A stretch of DNA of 64,000 nt from Saccharomonospora cyanea NA-134 (GTDB lineage Bacteria > Actinomycetota > Actinomycetes > Mycobacteriales > Pseudonocardiaceae). Position numbers and translations under genes: made by a program. The notes under the pieces were generated by a model. The model searched no databases and was not told the DNA's origin. It worked only from the letters and a program-made list of their open reading frames with translations. Location of the stretch: positions 2,836,325 to 2,900,324 of the forward strand of contig NZ_CM001440.1 of assembly GCF_000244975.1 (NCBI RefSeq). The letters run 5' to 3'. Shown here in pieces: positions 51,229 to 60,529 of the stretch; within the stretch, counting starts at the first letter, position 1; every line of letters starts with the position of its first letter.

Positions 51229-52233
51229 TCACTTCTCGACCGTTTCGTCCTCCCTTCGGCGCCGGGCGTAGATGCTGGTGAGCGTGACGGTCGCCAGGAT
51301 GGCCACGATGGCGAGCAGGGACACGAGGGTGGGGATCTCCGGCACGCTGGGCCAGATGCCGTGAGCCCAGTGCAGCACCAGTTTGACGCCGATCAGTGCC
51401 AGGATGATGGCGAGACCGTAGTTGAGGTGCGCCAGCTTGCGCAGCGTCGAGCGCAGCACGAAGTACAGCGCGCGCAGTCCCAGAAGCGCGAAGGCGTTGG
51501 TGGTGAAGACCAGGTACGGATCCTCGGTGATGCCGTAGACGGCGGGAACCGAGTCAACCGCGAACACCACGTCGGTGGCGAAGATCGCCACCACGACCAC
51601 GGCGAACGGCGTGAGCATGCGCCGTCCACCCTCCTGCACCGTCAGCCTGCTGCCCCGGTAGTCGTCGGTGACCGGCATCAGCCTGCGCAACAGCCGCACC
51701 GAGCGCATCTCCGAGATGTCGGGGCCCTCGTGCCCCCTCCCGCGCACCTCGTCCTTGAGGATCTTCACCGCGGTGACGACCAGGATCGCGCCGAACAGCA
51801 GGAACGCCCAGGTGCCTGCCTGCAGGATCGCCGCCCCCAGCGCGATGAACACTCCGCGCAGCACCAGCGCGCCGACGATGCCGTAGAGCAGCGCCCGCTG
51901 TTGCAGCGCCTCCGGCACCGCGAACGCGGTCAGCAGGAGCATGAACACGAACAGGTTGTCCACCGACAGCGACTTCTCCACCAGGTATCCGGTGAAGAAC
52001 TCCAGTGACTGCGTGCCGCCGTAGTCGACCCACAACCACAGTCCGAACAGCACCGGCAGGACGACGTAGAACACCGACCAGCCGACCGCTTCCCCGAGTT
52101 TCACCTCGTGCGGACGGCGAGTGACGGCGAAATCCATGACCAGCAGCCCCAGCAGAACGGCAATGCTGATCGCCCACAACAGCGGGGACCCGACCGACTC
52201 CGGCGCACCGGGGGGCGCAGCAGCGCTGAGCAC
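51229..52233 (-). CDS. TerC/Alx-family membrane protein, probable Mn2+ exporter
   Basis: 334 residues from GTG 52233, preceded by GAGGAGG at a 5-nt spacing. Nine or so helices; 'LLVMDFAVTRRPHEVKLGEA', 'EKSLSVDNLFVFMLLLTAF' and 'IFATDVVFAVDSVPAVYGIT' contain the acidic membrane residues diagnostic for TerC. Related Alx/MntP-linked proteins exchange manganese. A yybP-ykoY-type riboswitch immediately upstream supports control by Mn2+. Confidence 0.92.
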   Translation of the reverse strand: MLSAAAPPGAPESVGSPLLWAISIAVLLGLLVMDFAVTRRPHEVKLGEAVGWSVFYVVLPVLFGLWLWVDYGGTQSLEFFTGYLVEKSLSVDNLFVFMLLLTAFAVPEALQQRALLYGIVGALVLRGVFIALGAAILQAGTWAFLLFGAILVVTAVKILKDEVRGRGHEGPDISEMRSVRLLRRLMPVTDDYRGSRLTVQEGGRRMLTPFAVVVVAIFATDVVFAVDSVPAVYGITEDPYLVFTTNAFALLGLRALYFVLRSTLRKLAHLNYGLAIILALIGVKLVLHWAHGIWPSVPEIPTLVSLLAIVAILATVTLTSIYARRRREDETVEK

Positions 52234-52258
52234 ACGAACCTCCTCGAACACGTTTTCG

Positions 52259-52352
52259 TTTGAGGTCTCCTTCGCCGCCACGGGCAGCCGCCCGGGGGCA
52301 CCAGTGGATGCCCGTACTGACCAGGTCGACTCGAGGAAGTACTCCCCTCGCC
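52259..52352 (-). promoter_or_regulatory. yybP-ykoY (manganese) riboswitch upstream of terC
   Basis: On the minus strand the leader begins GAGGGGAGTAC, contains GTCAGTACGGGCATCC and a GC-rich hairpin (CCCGGGC / GCCCGTGG), and ends GGCGAAGGAGACCTC. The GGGGAGUA start and G(A)GACCUC end, with P1 pairing between GAGG and CCTC, are the conserved blocks of the yybP-ykoY aptamer. It ends 26 nt before the terC start, so Mn2+ binding could open the ribosome site or stop termination. Identified by eye, without a covariance model. Confidence 0.75.
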
Positions 52353-52662
52353 CGACAGTATGAGGCAAACCGGACACCGCGGCCAGTCCTCACCGACGGG
52401 AGTTACCCGGCCAACTCCGGGTCGTCGTAACGCAGGCGACCGGTCCGTACCGACACTCGTGCGAGGTCCTCCGGGTGCGGCCCGGGGCCGTTCGATGTCG
52501 AGTCCGTGGTGGTACGGACACGAGGAGCCTCGGGTTCATGGCTGCCGGGTCACCGCGCAGCCGAACGGCCAGAGCCGGTTTAGGCACCACCTCAGAGGGA
52601 ATGACCTCAACTGCCTCACCGGGGAAACGGTGCCCAGCGAAGACGAGGAGAGGATCCCCCCG

Positions 52663-53544
52663 ATGTTCTTTCACCGGCAGGAGTTGCAGTACAAGGCGAC
52701 CCCGGACCAGCCTGACGCCGTCTACGCACGGAAGCTGCAGGAGGTTCTGGGCGGCCAGTACGGGGAGATCACGGTAGCGATGCAGTACATGTTCCAGGGC
52801 TGGAACATGCACATCCCGGGCAAGTACCGGGACCTGGTGTTCGGCATCGGCGCCGAGGAGTTCGGACATGTGGAGATGCTCGCCACCATGATCGCTCAGC
52901 TGCTGGAGAAGTCACCGCTGGGCATCACCGAAGAGGCCGTCCAGGCCGACCCGGCCGTGGCGGCGGTCATCGGTGGCACGGACCTGCAGCACGCGATCGT
53001 GGCGGGTGCCGGTGCCCGCCCTGTCGACAGCATGGGCAATCCGTGGCAGGGCACCTACATCACGGCGAGCGGCAACCTGCTGGCGGACTTCACGTCGAAC
53101 GCCAACGCCGAGATGCAGGGACGACTTCAGGTCGCCCGCCTGTACCACATGACGGACGACCACGGTGTGCGGGACATGCTGGCCTTCCTGCTGGCGCGCG
53201 ACACCATGCACCAGAACCAGTGGATAGCCGCGGCGGCCGAACTGCGGGAGGAAGGCGCCGAGAACCTGCCGGTGCCCAGCAACTTCCCGCAGAACAAGGA
53301 ACACCGGGAGGTCTCGTACCAGTACCTGAACTTCAGCGACGGGCAGCGGGCATCCGAAGGGCCGTGGGCGTCGGGGCCGACTCCGGACGGTAACGGCGAG
53401 TTCAGCTACCACGAGGGTCCCACGACCAGCGCCCCCATGCCGCCCCCCACCCATCCGGACTCGCGGTTCTACGGCACCACGGAGTTGCCCAACACCATGG
53501 AGAAGATGGCCGGGGCGACCCAGGACAAGCTCAAAAAGGAATGA
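52663..53544 (+). CDS. manganese catalase
   Basis: 293 residues, ATG behind GAGGAGAGG. Di-manganese ligands: 'GQYGEITVAMQYMFQGWNM', 'FGIGAEEFGHVEMLATMI' (E..H) and 'ARDTMHQNQWIAAAAEL' (H) with the helical bundle in between. It dismutates hydrogen peroxide. It is divergent from terC, whose leader carries a Mn-sensing riboswitch, so this is a small Mn-homeostasis/oxidative-stress locus. The 285-bp region before it has no further gene; a hairpin GTCCGT-ACGGAC is at 52502-52519. Confidence 0.94.
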   Translation: MFFHRQELQYKATPDQPDAVYARKLQEVLGGQYGEITVAMQYMFQGWNMHIPGKYRDLVFGIGAEEFGHVEMLATMIAQLLEKSPLGITEEAVQADPAVAAVIGGTDLQHAIVAGAGARPVDSMGNPWQGTYITASGNLLADFTSNANAEMQGRLQVARLYHMTDDHGVRDMLAFLLARDTMHQNQWIAAAAELREEGAENLPVPSNFPQNKEHREVSYQYLNFSDGQRASEGPWASGPTPDGNGEFSYHEGPTTSAPMPPPTHPDSRFYGTTELPNTMEKMAGATQDKLKKE

Positions 53545-53580
53545 CGAACGGACCCTCGGGGCCGCCGACATCGCTCCATC

Positions 53581-53611
53581 GAGGCCGCGCCGACACACTC
53601 GGCGCGGCCTC
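53581..53611 (+). terminator. terminator of the manganese catalase gene
   Basis: A perfect 13-bp stem, GAGGCCGCGCCGA (53581-53593) with TCGGCGCGGCCTC (53599-53611), 5-nt loop, 37 bp after the stop codon. Confidence 0.85.
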
Positions 53612-53789
53612 CCGGTGTCCAGGGGGCAACCGCTGCGACGGACCGGAGGCGGCAGACGCGAACGGGAGGGACTTCGTCGGTCGCCTTGGCACGCATCGGC
53701 ACAGAAAGCAGGATTCCTGTCACCAAGTGCTGTGACGGTGTGGGCCCCCTGGGTGGGTGGGTTCTTCGGCCCGCTCCGCCGTTCGAGTC

Positions 53790-54809
53790 TCACCGATCGA
53801 TCTTCTGAATCATACGGATCACCGCGCGTTCCAAGCGGGCACGGTTCGCCTCGTCGAGGCATCCGGCGCTGCCCACCGAGCGTATGCTGCGGGCGATGGT
53901 CGTGCCCTCGCCGAAAGCCCTGATCACGCGAGGATCCACGTACGATCGCCGGGCGACGGCGGGCGTGTTGCCGAGTTCCTCGGCGACTTCCCTCATCACC
54001 GACGCCACGGCCCGCTTGTGCGCGCGTTGGGAGCGCGGCACGTCCATGGTGCCGAACGCGACCGCGGCCAGCACGGTGGCGTTCCACGTGCGCAGGTCCT
54101 TGACGGTGAACTCCTCCCCGGCGAGTTCCTTGAAGCGCTCGTTGATCTCGTCCGCGCGCACTTCGTGCCAACCGTCCGCGGACCGGTGGACCAGCAGTCG
54201 GTCGCTCCCGGAACGGCACCGCCGCAGCGACGCGAGCACCCGGCGTAGGGCCGGGTCGTGCAGTGACACGGTGGCGTCGACACCGCCCTTGGCGGGGAAC
54301 CGGAACAGCAACTCGTCCCCGTGGATTCGCACGTGCTCACGCAACAACGTCGCGGCGCCTCGCGAGCCGTTCCTCTCCGCGTACTCCTCGCTGCCCACCC
54401 GGAACACGCCCACATCGATCATCCGCAGTGCCGTCGCGAGGATCCGCCGCCGCTCGAACCCACGACCGGCGAGATCGGCCTCGATACGTGCACGGACCTC
54501 GGGCAGGTGTTTCCCCAGGGCCAGGGCACGGTCGTGTTTCTCCTCGTCGCGGGCGCGGCGCCACTCGGAGTGGTAGAGGTACTGGCGCCGACCCGCGTCG
54601 TCGTAGCCGACGGCCTGGATGTGCCCGTCCGGGCTGGGGCAGATCCACACCTTCCGCCACGCGGGCGGCACCGCGAGGCTCCGGATGCGCGCGAGTGCCT
54701 CCGGGTCACGGAGCGGCTGCCCGTCCGGGGCTCGGTACTCGAATCCACGGCCTCGCCTGCGCCTGCGCACCCCCGGAGACGACAGATCACTACGGGTGAG
54801 TCGCACCAT
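53790..54809 (-). CDS. type IB DNA topoisomerase
   Basis: 339 residues. 'LSSPGVRRRRRGRGFEYRA' and 'LAVPPAWRKVWICPSPDGHI' are the N-terminal DNA-binding domain; 'LATALRMIDVGVFRVGSEEY', 'GDELLFRFPAKGG', 'LRTWNATVLAAVAFG' and 'VARRSYVDPRVIRAFGEG' are the catalytic domain, with the nucleophile Tyr in SYVDPR and the Arg/Lys/His set around it. It nicks and relaxes supercoiled DNA. I chose ATG 54809 over the GTG three bases earlier. Confidence 0.92.
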   Translation of the reverse strand: MVRLTRSDLSSPGVRRRRRGRGFEYRAPDGQPLRDPEALARIRSLAVPPAWRKVWICPSPDGHIQAVGYDDAGRRQYLYHSEWRRARDEEKHDRALALGKHLPEVRARIEADLAGRGFERRRILATALRMIDVGVFRVGSEEYAERNGSRGAATLLREHVRIHGDELLFRFPAKGGVDATVSLHDPALRRVLASLRRCRSGSDRLLVHRSADGWHEVRADEINERFKELAGEEFTVKDLRTWNATVLAAVAFGTMDVPRSQRAHKRAVASVMREVAEELGNTPAVARRSYVDPRVIRAFGEGTTIARSIRSVGSAGCLDEANRARLERAVIRMIQKIDR

Positions 54810-55184
54810 CACACGCCCCGTCTCCGCGTGACCGGCACCTGACGCGGGGTGGAAACCGGTCCCGACTGCTCATACCTCACCCTCTGTGTCCATCGTGTTC
54901 GCATGACCGCCCCTGCGGTCACCCCGTCGGATTACCAGTGAGGGTCGACGGTAATCGTGAACGCGCCGGGGAAACGCCCCGCGGCGGCGGACCGCTCTCT
55001 GGGCGGGAACCCGCCTGCTCCCACGCTCGGTTCCGGACCGGACGAAACAGTCATTCTGCGGCAGACGTGAAATTCGCGTTTCGACAGCTACGTCAATCAC
55101 GGCGATTTTCGATTCTTCTATTTCGCCGTACCACTCCGGCTTCCTTGTCGTTGTATGGACACCCCGCACCAGATTGGAGTCGGA
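54810..55184. other. long divergent intergenic region with an AT-rich promoter-like stretch
   Basis: 375 bp without a convincing gene. The last ~100 bp (about 55060-55150) is unusually AT-rich (GAAATTCGCGTTTCG, GATTTTCGATTCTTCTATTT) and probably holds the promoter of the secreted M23 peptidase. No repeat or operator was recognised. Confidence 0.4.
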
Positions 55185-56054
55185 ATGGCCAGACTGACGA
55201 ACTGGAAGAAAACCGCAGTCGGGGTCGCCGCGGCGGCTCTCACCGCTGCGGGACTCACGATGGTGTCCACCGCACCGGCCAGCGCCGCGGCACGTGACGG
55301 TGTCTGCAACAGCGGCGAGTTCTGTTACTACTACAACAGCAACAACGAAGGCTCGGTCTCGGACTTCACGGGCTCACTGGCCAATTACGGGAGCACCCAA
55401 CCCACCTGCTACGAGTTCAAGGGCGCAGGCAACGGCCAGGGGCTGTGCGTCAAGAACAACGCCGCGTCGGTGTGGAACCGCAGCGGCGTCAAGGTCCGGG
55501 TGTACTACAACTCCTACTACGGCGGCGCGTACCAGGACTTCGCCCCCGGCGCGAAGGGCAACCTCAACGCGACGTTGAAGAACAACAACGCCTCGCACCA
55601 GTTCAACCCCGGCACGACGGGTCAGTTCTGGTTGCCGTTCCCCTGTGGCGAGACGTGGGAGGCCGGCACCCGCACCAACCACAACCCACAAAACTCCGTG
55701 GACTTCAACCACTACCCGGAGGACAACGGCTGGAAGGTCTACGCCTCCGCCCCCGGCACCGTGTCCAGGGTCGCCAACACGGGCAGCACCTCCTACGGGC
55801 GCTACATCGTGATCGACCACGGCAGCGGCTGGCAGACGCTCTACGCGCACCTGAGCTCGCAGGACGTCTCCGTCGGTCAGCGCGTCACCGAGAAGACGAT
55901 GATCGGCCGGGTCGGCAGCACCGGTGGCTCCACCGGACCGCACCTGCACTACGAGCAGAAGCTCAACGGCGCGGCGCAGAAGGTGAAGTTCCGTGACGGC
56001 AGCCCCATCTACTGGGGTAAGACCAACCTGCGGCGCACGACCAACTGTCCCTGA
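55185..56054 (+). CDS. secreted M23-family peptidase with an I36-like N-terminal domain
   Basis: 289 residues. A Sec signal (WKKTAVGVAAAALTAAGLTM, cleavage after ASAA) is followed by 'DGVCNSGEFCYYYNSNNEGS', a cysteine-containing domain like the peptidase inhibitor family I36 module. The M23 domain from about residue 145 has 'HNPQNSVDFNHY' (His...Asp ligands), 'IDHGSGWQTLYAHL' and 'STGPHLHYE' (HxH). The His lies seven residues before the Asp, unlike the classical H-x3-D. It should cut peptidoglycan cross-bridges or other peptides. ATG 55185 with GGAG six nt upstream. Confidence 0.87.
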   Translation: MARLTNWKKTAVGVAAAALTAAGLTMVSTAPASAAARDGVCNSGEFCYYYNSNNEGSVSDFTGSLANYGSTQPTCYEFKGAGNGQGLCVKNNAASVWNRSGVKVRVYYNSYYGGAYQDFAPGAKGNLNATLKNNNASHQFNPGTTGQFWLPFPCGETWEAGTRTNHNPQNSVDFNHYPEDNGWKVYASAPGTVSRVANTGSTSYGRYIVIDHGSGWQTLYAHLSSQDVSVGQRVTEKTMIGRVGSTGGSTGPHLHYEQKLNGAAQKVKFRDGSPIYWGKTNLRRTTNCP

Positions 56055-56068
56055 GCACACCGCCGCGG

Positions 56069-56108
56069 CGGGGTGTCGCCACACCCGACCACACGTGGCG
56101 ACACCCCG
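56069..56108 (+). terminator. terminator of the M23 peptidase gene
   Basis: CGGGGTGTCGCCAC (56069-56082) with GTGGCGACACCCCG (56095-56108), a perfect 14-bp stem and a 12-nt loop, 15 bp after the stop. The remaining ~250 bp to the next gene show no other feature. Confidence 0.85.
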
Positions 56109-56355
56109 TGCGGTCGTGAACCACCGCGATCTCCCACGTAGCCGCGTGTTTCCAGTGAACACGACCACGACCGGAATCGACACCGGTGGACACCCGAACC
56201 ATGGCCGCATGCGGAGTCCGCGGCGACCCACGTCCCGCCGCCGGTCCCGCGACCGGATCACCGGCCAGGGTGATTGAACAGGACCCGACCGGGTAGCCGT
56301 CTCCTCGGCAGCTCTTCCCAACCGGAAGCGCGGTACACGGTGAGGAGGCACATCG

Positions 56356-58146
56356 ATGACCGACACGGTCGGCGACTACCTGCTGCGACGGCTGCGGGAA
56401 TGGGGCGTGGCCCAGGTCTTCGGCTATCCCGGCGACGGCATCAACGGCATCGTCGCCGCGTTCGGGAAAGCGGACAACCAACCGCGGTTCGTGCAGTCGC
56501 GACACGAGGAGATGTCCGCCTTCCAGGCCGTCGGCTACGCGAAGTTCAGCGGCAACGTGGGTGTGTGCATGGCGACGTCCGGCCCGGGTGCCATCCACCT
56601 CCTCAACGGCCTGTACGACGCGAAGCTCGACCACGTGCCCGTCGTCGCCGTCGTCGGTCAGACCGCGCGCAGCGCGATGGGCGGCAGCTACCAGCAGGAG
56701 GTCGACCTCCAGTCGCTGATGAAGGACGTCGCGTCGGAATACCTGGTGGAGGTCAACGTCGCCGAGCAGTTGCCCAACGCCCTCGACCGGGCGTTCCGCA
56801 CCGCGCTGTCGCGCAGGGCACCCACCGCGCTGATCATCCCGGCGGACCTGCAGGAGCAGGAGTACACACCGCCTCAGCACGTGTTCAAGCAGGTGCCGTC
56901 GAGCCCGCCGAGCACACCGAAGGCGGTGCTGGTTCCCCACGAGGACGAACTCGCGCACGCCGCGGAGGTGCTGAACGCGGGCAGCCGGGTGGCGATTCTC
57001 GCCGGGCAGGGCGCACGTGACGCCACCGACGAGCTGAAGCAGGTCGCCGACCTCACCGGTGCGGGTATCGCGAAAGCGTTGCTGGGCAAGGACGTACTCT
57101 CGGACGAGCTGCCGTACGTGACCGGCTCGATCGGTTTGCTCGGCACCCGGCCGAGCTACGAGCTGATGCGCGACTGCGACACGTTGCTGATCGTCGGGTC
57201 CAACCTGCCCTACTCGCAGTTCCTGCCCGAGTTCGGTCAGGCGCGGGCCGTGCAGATCGACATCGACGGCGGCATGATCGGCATGCGGTATCCGACCGAG
57301 GTCAACCTCCTCGGCGACGCCAAGGCGACGTTGCGTGCGCTGCTGCCGCTGTTGCGGCGCAAGACCGACCGGTCGTGGCGGGACACCGTCGAGCGCAACG
57401 TCGCCGACTGGTGGACCACTCTTCGAGACCAGGCGATGCTCGACGCCGACCCGGTCAATCCGATGCGCGTGGTGCACGAGTTGTCGGAGCGGATTCCGCA
57501 GAACACGCTGGTCACGGCGGACTCCGGGTCGTCGACGAACTGGTTCGCCCGCAACCTGAAGCTGCGTGACGGCATGCGGGCCTCACTGTCGGGCACCCTC
57601 GCCACGATGGGCCCGGGCGTGCCCTATGCGATCGGCGCGAAGTTCGCCCACCCCGACCGGCCCGTCGTGGCACTCGTCGGTGACGGCGCGATGCAGATGA
57701 ACGGCATGGCGGAACTGATCACGATGTCCCGCTACCGGCACCTGTGGCAGGACCCACGGCTGGTGGTGTGCGTGTTCAACAACCGGGACCTCAACCAGGT
57801 CACGTGGGAGCTGCGGGCGATGGGCGGCGCACCGAAGTTCGAGGAGTCGCAGAACCTGCCCGACGTCTCCTACGCCGAGTTCGCCAGACTCGTGGGTCTT
57901 CAGGGCATCACCGTGGACGACCCGGCCGAGCTGGGCCCCGCCTGGGACACGGTGCTCGCCGCCGACCGTCCCGCCGTGCTGGACGTGCACTGCGACCCGG
58001 AACTGCCGCCCATTCCCCCGCACGCGACGTTCGACCAGATCAAGTCGATGACGGAAGCTCTGCTGAAGGGCGACCCGAACGCCTGGCACGTCCTCGTGCA
58101 GGGGGCCAAGACGAAGGCACAGGAGGTACTTCCGGGAACGCGGTGA
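56356..58146 (+). CDS. pyruvate oxidase-like ThDP-dependent enzyme
   Basis: 596 residues. N-terminal ThDP-pyrimidine domain ('VFGYPGDGINGIVAAFG' and the catalytic Glu in 'QSRHEEMSAFQAVGYAKFSG'), a central FAD/nucleotide-type domain, and a C-terminal ThDP-pyrophosphate domain with 'ALVGDGAMQMNGMAELITMS' ending in NNRDLN. These motifs match PoxB-type pyruvate oxidases (quinone or oxygen acceptor). A C-terminal 'QIKSMTEALLKGDPNAWHVL' tail is present, as in pyruvate oxidase-like actinobacterial proteins. The catalysed substrate is not certain. Confidence 0.85.
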   Translation: MTDTVGDYLLRRLREWGVAQVFGYPGDGINGIVAAFGKADNQPRFVQSRHEEMSAFQAVGYAKFSGNVGVCMATSGPGAIHLLNGLYDAKLDHVPVVAVVGQTARSAMGGSYQQEVDLQSLMKDVASEYLVEVNVAEQLPNALDRAFRTALSRRAPTALIIPADLQEQEYTPPQHVFKQVPSSPPSTPKAVLVPHEDELAHAAEVLNAGSRVAILAGQGARDATDELKQVADLTGAGIAKALLGKDVLSDELPYVTGSIGLLGTRPSYELMRDCDTLLIVGSNLPYSQFLPEFGQARAVQIDIDGGMIGMRYPTEVNLLGDAKATLRALLPLLRRKTDRSWRDTVERNVADWWTTLRDQAMLDADPVNPMRVVHELSERIPQNTLVTADSGSSTNWFARNLKLRDGMRASLSGTLATMGPGVPYAIGAKFAHPDRPVVALVGDGAMQMNGMAELITMSRYRHLWQDPRLVVCVFNNRDLNQVTWELRAMGGAPKFEESQNLPDVSYAEFARLVGLQGITVDDPAELGPAWDTVLAADRPAVLDVHCDPELPPIPPHATFDQIKSMTEALLKGDPNAWHVLVQGAKTKAQEVLPGTR

Positions 58147-58194
58147 CGAACACCGTCGTGCGGACCCGGTGACGCGGAGGACGGCCACGGCTTC

Positions 58195-58247
58195 CCACGG
58201 GCGGAGTTGACCGATCCCTCCCCCCGGGGGGTCGGCACCGCCCGTGG
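58195..58247. terminator. long hairpin after the ThDP enzyme gene
   Basis: CCACGGGCGG (58195-58204) pairs with CCGCCCGTGG (58238-58247), with an inner CCCCCC/GGGGGG stem. It lies 48 bp after the stop codon and before the promoter of the dhbA-like gene. Confidence 0.65.
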
Positions 58248-58365
58248 CCGTTCTCGCGTTCACTGTGGCGTTTCTTCCACGGCTACCGACAACCACGCCG
58301 GAACGTGGTACCAAATCGGCTTGAACACTTTCGGGTCCGATCGGCAACGAGCTGGCGGGGGCGTC

Positions 58366-59133
58366 GTGGGACAAGAGGGAATCGCCGGAAAGATCGCGTT
58401 CGTCACCGGTGCGGGACAGGGAATCGGCGCGGCCGTGGCGCGAGCGCTGCGTGACAACGGGGCCGTCGTGGCCGCAGCGGACCGATCCGCCGACGTGCGT
58501 TCGGCCTACGAGAACGAAGCCGGAATCACCGGATTCACAGCCGACGTCACCGACTCGTCGGCCGTCGCGGACGTCGTCGCCGACGTGGAACGCACGCTGG
58601 GCCCCATCGACGTTCTCGTGAACGTGGCGGGAGTGCTGCGCACCGGGCCGGTTGCGGAATGTTCCGACGAGGACTGGGCACACACGTTCGGCGTCAACGC
58701 CACGGGGGTGTTCACCGTGTCCCGCGAGGTCACCCGGCGGATGGTTCCCCGGCGGCGCGGCTGTGTGGTCACCGTGTCCTCCAACGCCGCCGGAGTACCG
58801 CGTCACGGCATGGCCGCCTACGCCGCCTCCAAGGCGGCCGCCACCATGTTCACCAAGTGCCTCGGTCTCGAACTCGCCGAGTACGGCATCCGCTGCAACA
58901 TCGTGGCTCCGGGCTCCACCGACACGCCGATGCAGCGTTCGATGTGGACGGACAAGGGCGCCGATCCGGTCATCCGGGGGGACCTGGACAGCTACCGCGT
59001 GGGTATCCCGCTCGGCCGGATCGCCGAGCCGGACGACATCGCCGCAGCGGTCGTGTTCCTGGCCTCCGACCAGGCCCGGCACATCACGATGCACGACCTC
59101 TACGTGGACGGTGGGGCGACCCTGCGGGCATGA
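58366..59133 (+). CDS. dhbA: 2,3-dihydro-2,3-dihydroxybenzoate dehydrogenase
   Basis: 255 residues from GTG 58366 (the longer frame from 58207 is unlikely). An SDR with '[20 protein letters not shown]' and the catalytic Ser-Tyr-Lys in '[20 protein letters not shown]' followed by SKAA. Segments such as '[20 protein letters not shown]', 'PGSTDTPMQ' and '[15 protein letters not shown]' are nearly identical to those I recall of EntA/DhbA. It would make 2,3-dihydroxybenzoate for a catechol siderophore. Its 3' end overlaps the convergent MFS gene by 50 bp. Confidence 0.88.
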   Translation: MGQEGIAGKIAFVTGAGQGIGAAVARALRDNGAVVAAADRSADVRSAYENEAGITGFTADVTDSSAVADVVADVERTLGPIDVLVNVAGVLRTGPVAECSDEDWAHTFGVNATGVFTVSREVTRRMVPRRRGCVVTVSSNAAGVPRHGMAAYAASKAAATMFTKCLGLELAEYGIRCNIVAPGSTDTPMQRSMWTDKGADPVIRGDLDSYRVGIPLGRIAEPDDIAAAVVFLASDQARHITMHDLYVDGGATLRA

Positions 59134-60529
59134 GCCGGGAGCCCCGCCCGCCGGGTCCGTTCCCGGGCAGGCGCAGCGCCCCGAGCAGGGCCAGCACACA
59201 CAGACCGAGCACACACCAGAAGGTGGTGCCGAACGCGTTCGCCACGTCCGGCGCCTCGGCCGTGACGCGGAGTTCGAGCAGGACCGCCACCACCGCGGTG
59301 CCCAGCGCTCCACCGACGTAGTTCAGCAGGTTCAACGCGCTCGCCGCCCTCGGCAGGAGCTCGCGGTCGACGCTGCCGTAGACCACGGTCATCACCGGTG
59401 ACGCGATCATCGCCGTGCCGAAACCGCGTACCAACAGGGCGGACACGAGCAACGCGTCCGGCAGGCCGTCGAGCCGGGTGAACGGCACCGTGGCGACAAC
59501 GACGATCGCGAAACCCGTGACCACGATCGTGCGCGGCGCGAGCCGGTCGATCGTGCGGTTGACGACGACCGAGCCGAGTGCCGCGCCCACACCCTGAGGG
59601 GCCAGCAGCAGCCCCGTGTCCCACGCCGTCAGACCGCGGCCCGCCTGAAGGTACATGGGCAGCAGGAACATCGTGCCGAACACCGACGCCGCCGCCACGA
59701 ACAGGGCCAGCGCGGCCGAGCTGAACGGCGGAGTGGTGAACAGGCGCAGCTCGAGCAGCGGGGTGCGCGTGCGCAGCGCGTGCCGGGCGAACACGACGAG
59801 CATGGCCGCACCGACCGCGATCGCCACGGGGGCCACGCCTATGCCAGACCGGTTCGACGCCAGCTCGGTGAGGCCGAAGACGAGGAGAGCGAGTCCCGGG
59901 GAGAGCACAAGCGCTCCCCGGACGTCGAAGCGGTGCCCGGTGCCGGACGGCGGCACCCGTGGGACGAGCCTGCGCGCGAGCACCAGCGCGACCAGTCCTG
60001 TCGGGAGGTTGACGTAGAACAACCAGGACCAGTCGGCGACCCGCAGGACGACACCGCCGAGAAGCGGTCCCAGCACAGGCGCGAGCATCGGGACGATTCC
60101 GGCGATGCTCATGATCCGCCCCGTGCGCCCTGGACCGGCTACGGCCGCGAGCAGTGCCTGCCCGGTGGGCAGCAGCAGTCCCCCACCGACTCCCTGCAGC
60201 ACCCGGAACGCCACGAGGGAGGTGATCGACCAGGCGAACGCGCAGGCCGCAGACCCGGCCAGGAACACCAGCAACGCGCCCAGCCACGTCCGCCGAGCCC
60301 CGAACCGCTCCGCCAGCCAGCCCGACGTCGGTGCCGCCGCCACGACGGCGAGCAGGTACGCCGTGCCCGCCCACTGGACCTCGGTGAGCGAGGCTCCGAA
60401 CTCGACTCGCAGTGTCCTCATCCCGATGTTGACGATGGTCGAGTCCAGCGACGCCATGAACGTGCCGAGCACGAGCACGAACGCCATGCCGAGCAGCCGG
60501 CCGTCGACGCGGTCGGCCCCGCCGCTCAC
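59084..60529 (-). CDS. DHA2-family (EmrB/QacA-like) MFS exporter
   Basis: 481 residues with about 14 helices. '[20 protein letters not shown]' with its D-S-T-I-V-N and '[20 protein letters not shown]' (motif C) identify a 14-TM drug/metabolite exporter. GTG 60529 overlaps the NRPS stop (GTGA), so the exporter is translated with the NRPS and probably secretes its product. The C-terminus is basic ([10 protein letters not shown]). Confidence 0.87.
   Translation of the reverse strand: MSGGADRVDGRLLGMAFVLVLGTFMASLDSTIVNIGMRTLRVEFGASLTEVQWAGTAYLLAVVAAAPTSGWLAERFGARRTWLGALLVFLAGSAACAFAWSITSLVAFRVLQGVGGGLLLPTGQALLAAVAGPGRTGRIMSIAGIVPMLAPVLGPLLGGVVLRVADWSWLFYVNLPTGLVALVLARRLVPRVPPSGTGHRFDVRGALVLSPGLALLVFGLTELASNRSGIGVAPVAIAVGAAMLVVFARHALRTRTPLLELRLFTTPPFSSAALALFVAAASVFGTMFLLPMYLQAGRGLTAWDTGLLLAPQGVGAALGSVVVNRTIDRLAPRTIVVTGFAIVVVATVPFTRLDGLPDALLVSALLVRGFGTAMIASPVMTVVYGSVDRELLPRAASALNLLNYVGGALGTAVVAVLLELRVTAEAPDVANAFGTTFWCVLGLCVLALLGALRLPGNGPGGRGSRLMPAGSPHRPRRGRAS

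Noticed and set aside
53541-53735. Small frame overlapping the Mn catalase stop (ATGA)
   Set aside because: Its centre is the 53581-53611 terminator hairpin and it has no ribosome site or motif.
52912-54219. 435-codon minus-strand frame across the Mn catalase end and topoisomerase
   Set aside because: Overlaps two well-supported genes and a perfect terminator.
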